A stretch of 23,554 bases of DNA from Clostridia bacterium. GTDB taxonomy: Bacteria > Bacillota > Clostridia > Oscillospirales > CAG-272. This document shows, piece by piece, positions 23,172-23,554 of this stretch (positions are counted from its first letter, which is position 1; each line of letters starts with the position of its first letter). The DNA is taken from the NCBI GenBank assembly GCA_017408535.1, contig JAFQUL010000026.1, positions 1-23,554 of the forward strand, written 5' to 3'. Below the pieces are notes generated by a model. It did no database searches, was not told the origin of the DNA, and was given only the letters and a program-made list of their open reading frames with translations. The translations under genes were made by a program, and so were the position numbers.

Positions 23172-23554
23172 ATGATCTATGAAACGATAGGAAAAAACAT
23201 AAAACTCTTTAGGAAAGAGTTTAAAATGACACAGAACGAGCTTGCGGATTTACTGTTTATATCTCCGCAAATGGTCTCAAGATATGAAAATAATATCGCA
23301 GCACCCGATATTGCAACTGTTGCTAAAATATGTTCGATTTTTCACATTTCGATGGATATATTATGCGGCTTTGACAGTACTTCAAAGGATAAACGTATCA
23401 ACTATTTGTACGAGAAATATTTTCATAAAAAACAGAAGGGTTTTTCTGCCCTTAGTAAAGAATACGAGGATTTTTTAATAGATGTACTTGATATTATGAA
23501 TGATGATCGAGTAATGAAAATACAGCTTTCACTTCTTGAAAATCTCCACGATAA
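23172..23554 (+). CDS. XRE-family helix-turn-helix regulator (3' end missing)
   Basis: The first 127 residues of a DNA-binding regulator; the frame is still open at the window edge. A Cro/C1-type HTH occupies about residues 6-60: IGKNIKLFRKEFKMTQNELA, then SPQMVSRYENNIAAPDIATVAKICSIF, ending in the usual hydrophobic MDILCGF. The C-terminal part is helical and unrecognised. AAAGGCGG lies seven bases before the ATG. Upstream is a pnuC unit closed by a terminator, so it has its own promoter. Its target is unknown; self-regulation is common in such proteins. Confidence 0.9.
   Translation, partial: MIYETIGKNIKLFRKEFKMTQNELADLLFISPQMVSRYENNIAAPDIATVAKICSIFHISMDILCGFDSTSKDKRINYLYEKYFHKKQKGFSALSKEYEDFLIDVLDIMNDDRVMKIQLSLLENLHD

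Overview
This window looks like a chromosomal segment from a spore-forming member of the Clostridia (Firmicutes), probably an Oscillospirales/Ruminococcaceae-type gut anaerobe. Three things point there: the sporulation genes yqfC, yqfD and a ylbJ-like gene, the Firmicutes gene strings yqfC-yqfD-phoH-ybeY-era-recO and dprA-topA-trmFO, and moderate GC with AGGAGG-type ribosome binding sites. I cannot assign a genus. I saw no IS element, CRISPR array, tRNA or rRNA.

Left and centre (1-19069, all minus strand). Read in the direction of transcription, the genes are yqfC and yqfD (sporulation), phoH-like ATPase, ybeY (rRNA maturation), era (30S assembly GTPase), recO (recombination), mutS2 (ribosome rescue or anti-recombination), a TIM-barrel sugar isomerase/epimerase, rhaB (rhamnulokinase), a CapA-type lipoprotein, a SPOUT rRNA methyltransferase, dprA, topA, trmFO, plsX, rnc, and an Elp3-like radical SAM gene cut by the window edge. 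Spacing is tight, from a 1-nt or 11-nt overlap up to 67 nt, so most of these are probably cotranscribed in a few units. The carbohydrate pair (isomerase plus rhaB) and the lipoprotein gene sit inside an otherwise housekeeping series.

Right (19130-23554, all plus strand). A ylbJ-like sporulation membrane protein is transcribed divergently from yqfC. It is followed by an 87-residue four-cysteine protein with its own consensus promoter, then a hairpin pair. Next comes a two-gene unit of a DUF3343 (putative Se/S carrier) protein and a class V cysteine desulfurase-like enzyme, closed by a strong terminator. A roughly 300-nt gap leads to a PnuC-family transporter with a near-consensus promoter but no ordinary start codon, again closed by a terminator. 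An XRE-family regulator runs off the right edge.

The points most worth a second look are: (i) plsX and topA each have a Shine-Dalgarno sequence separated from the start codon by a perfect hairpin; (ii) the pnuC start region carries an in-frame stop and a possible AUC start; (iii) the DUF3343/desulfurase pair has no selD or yedF in view; and (iv) the small Cys protein's promoter is embedded in the ylbJ 3' end. I did not find an unmistakable new multi-gene system. Most of the window is conserved core genome.
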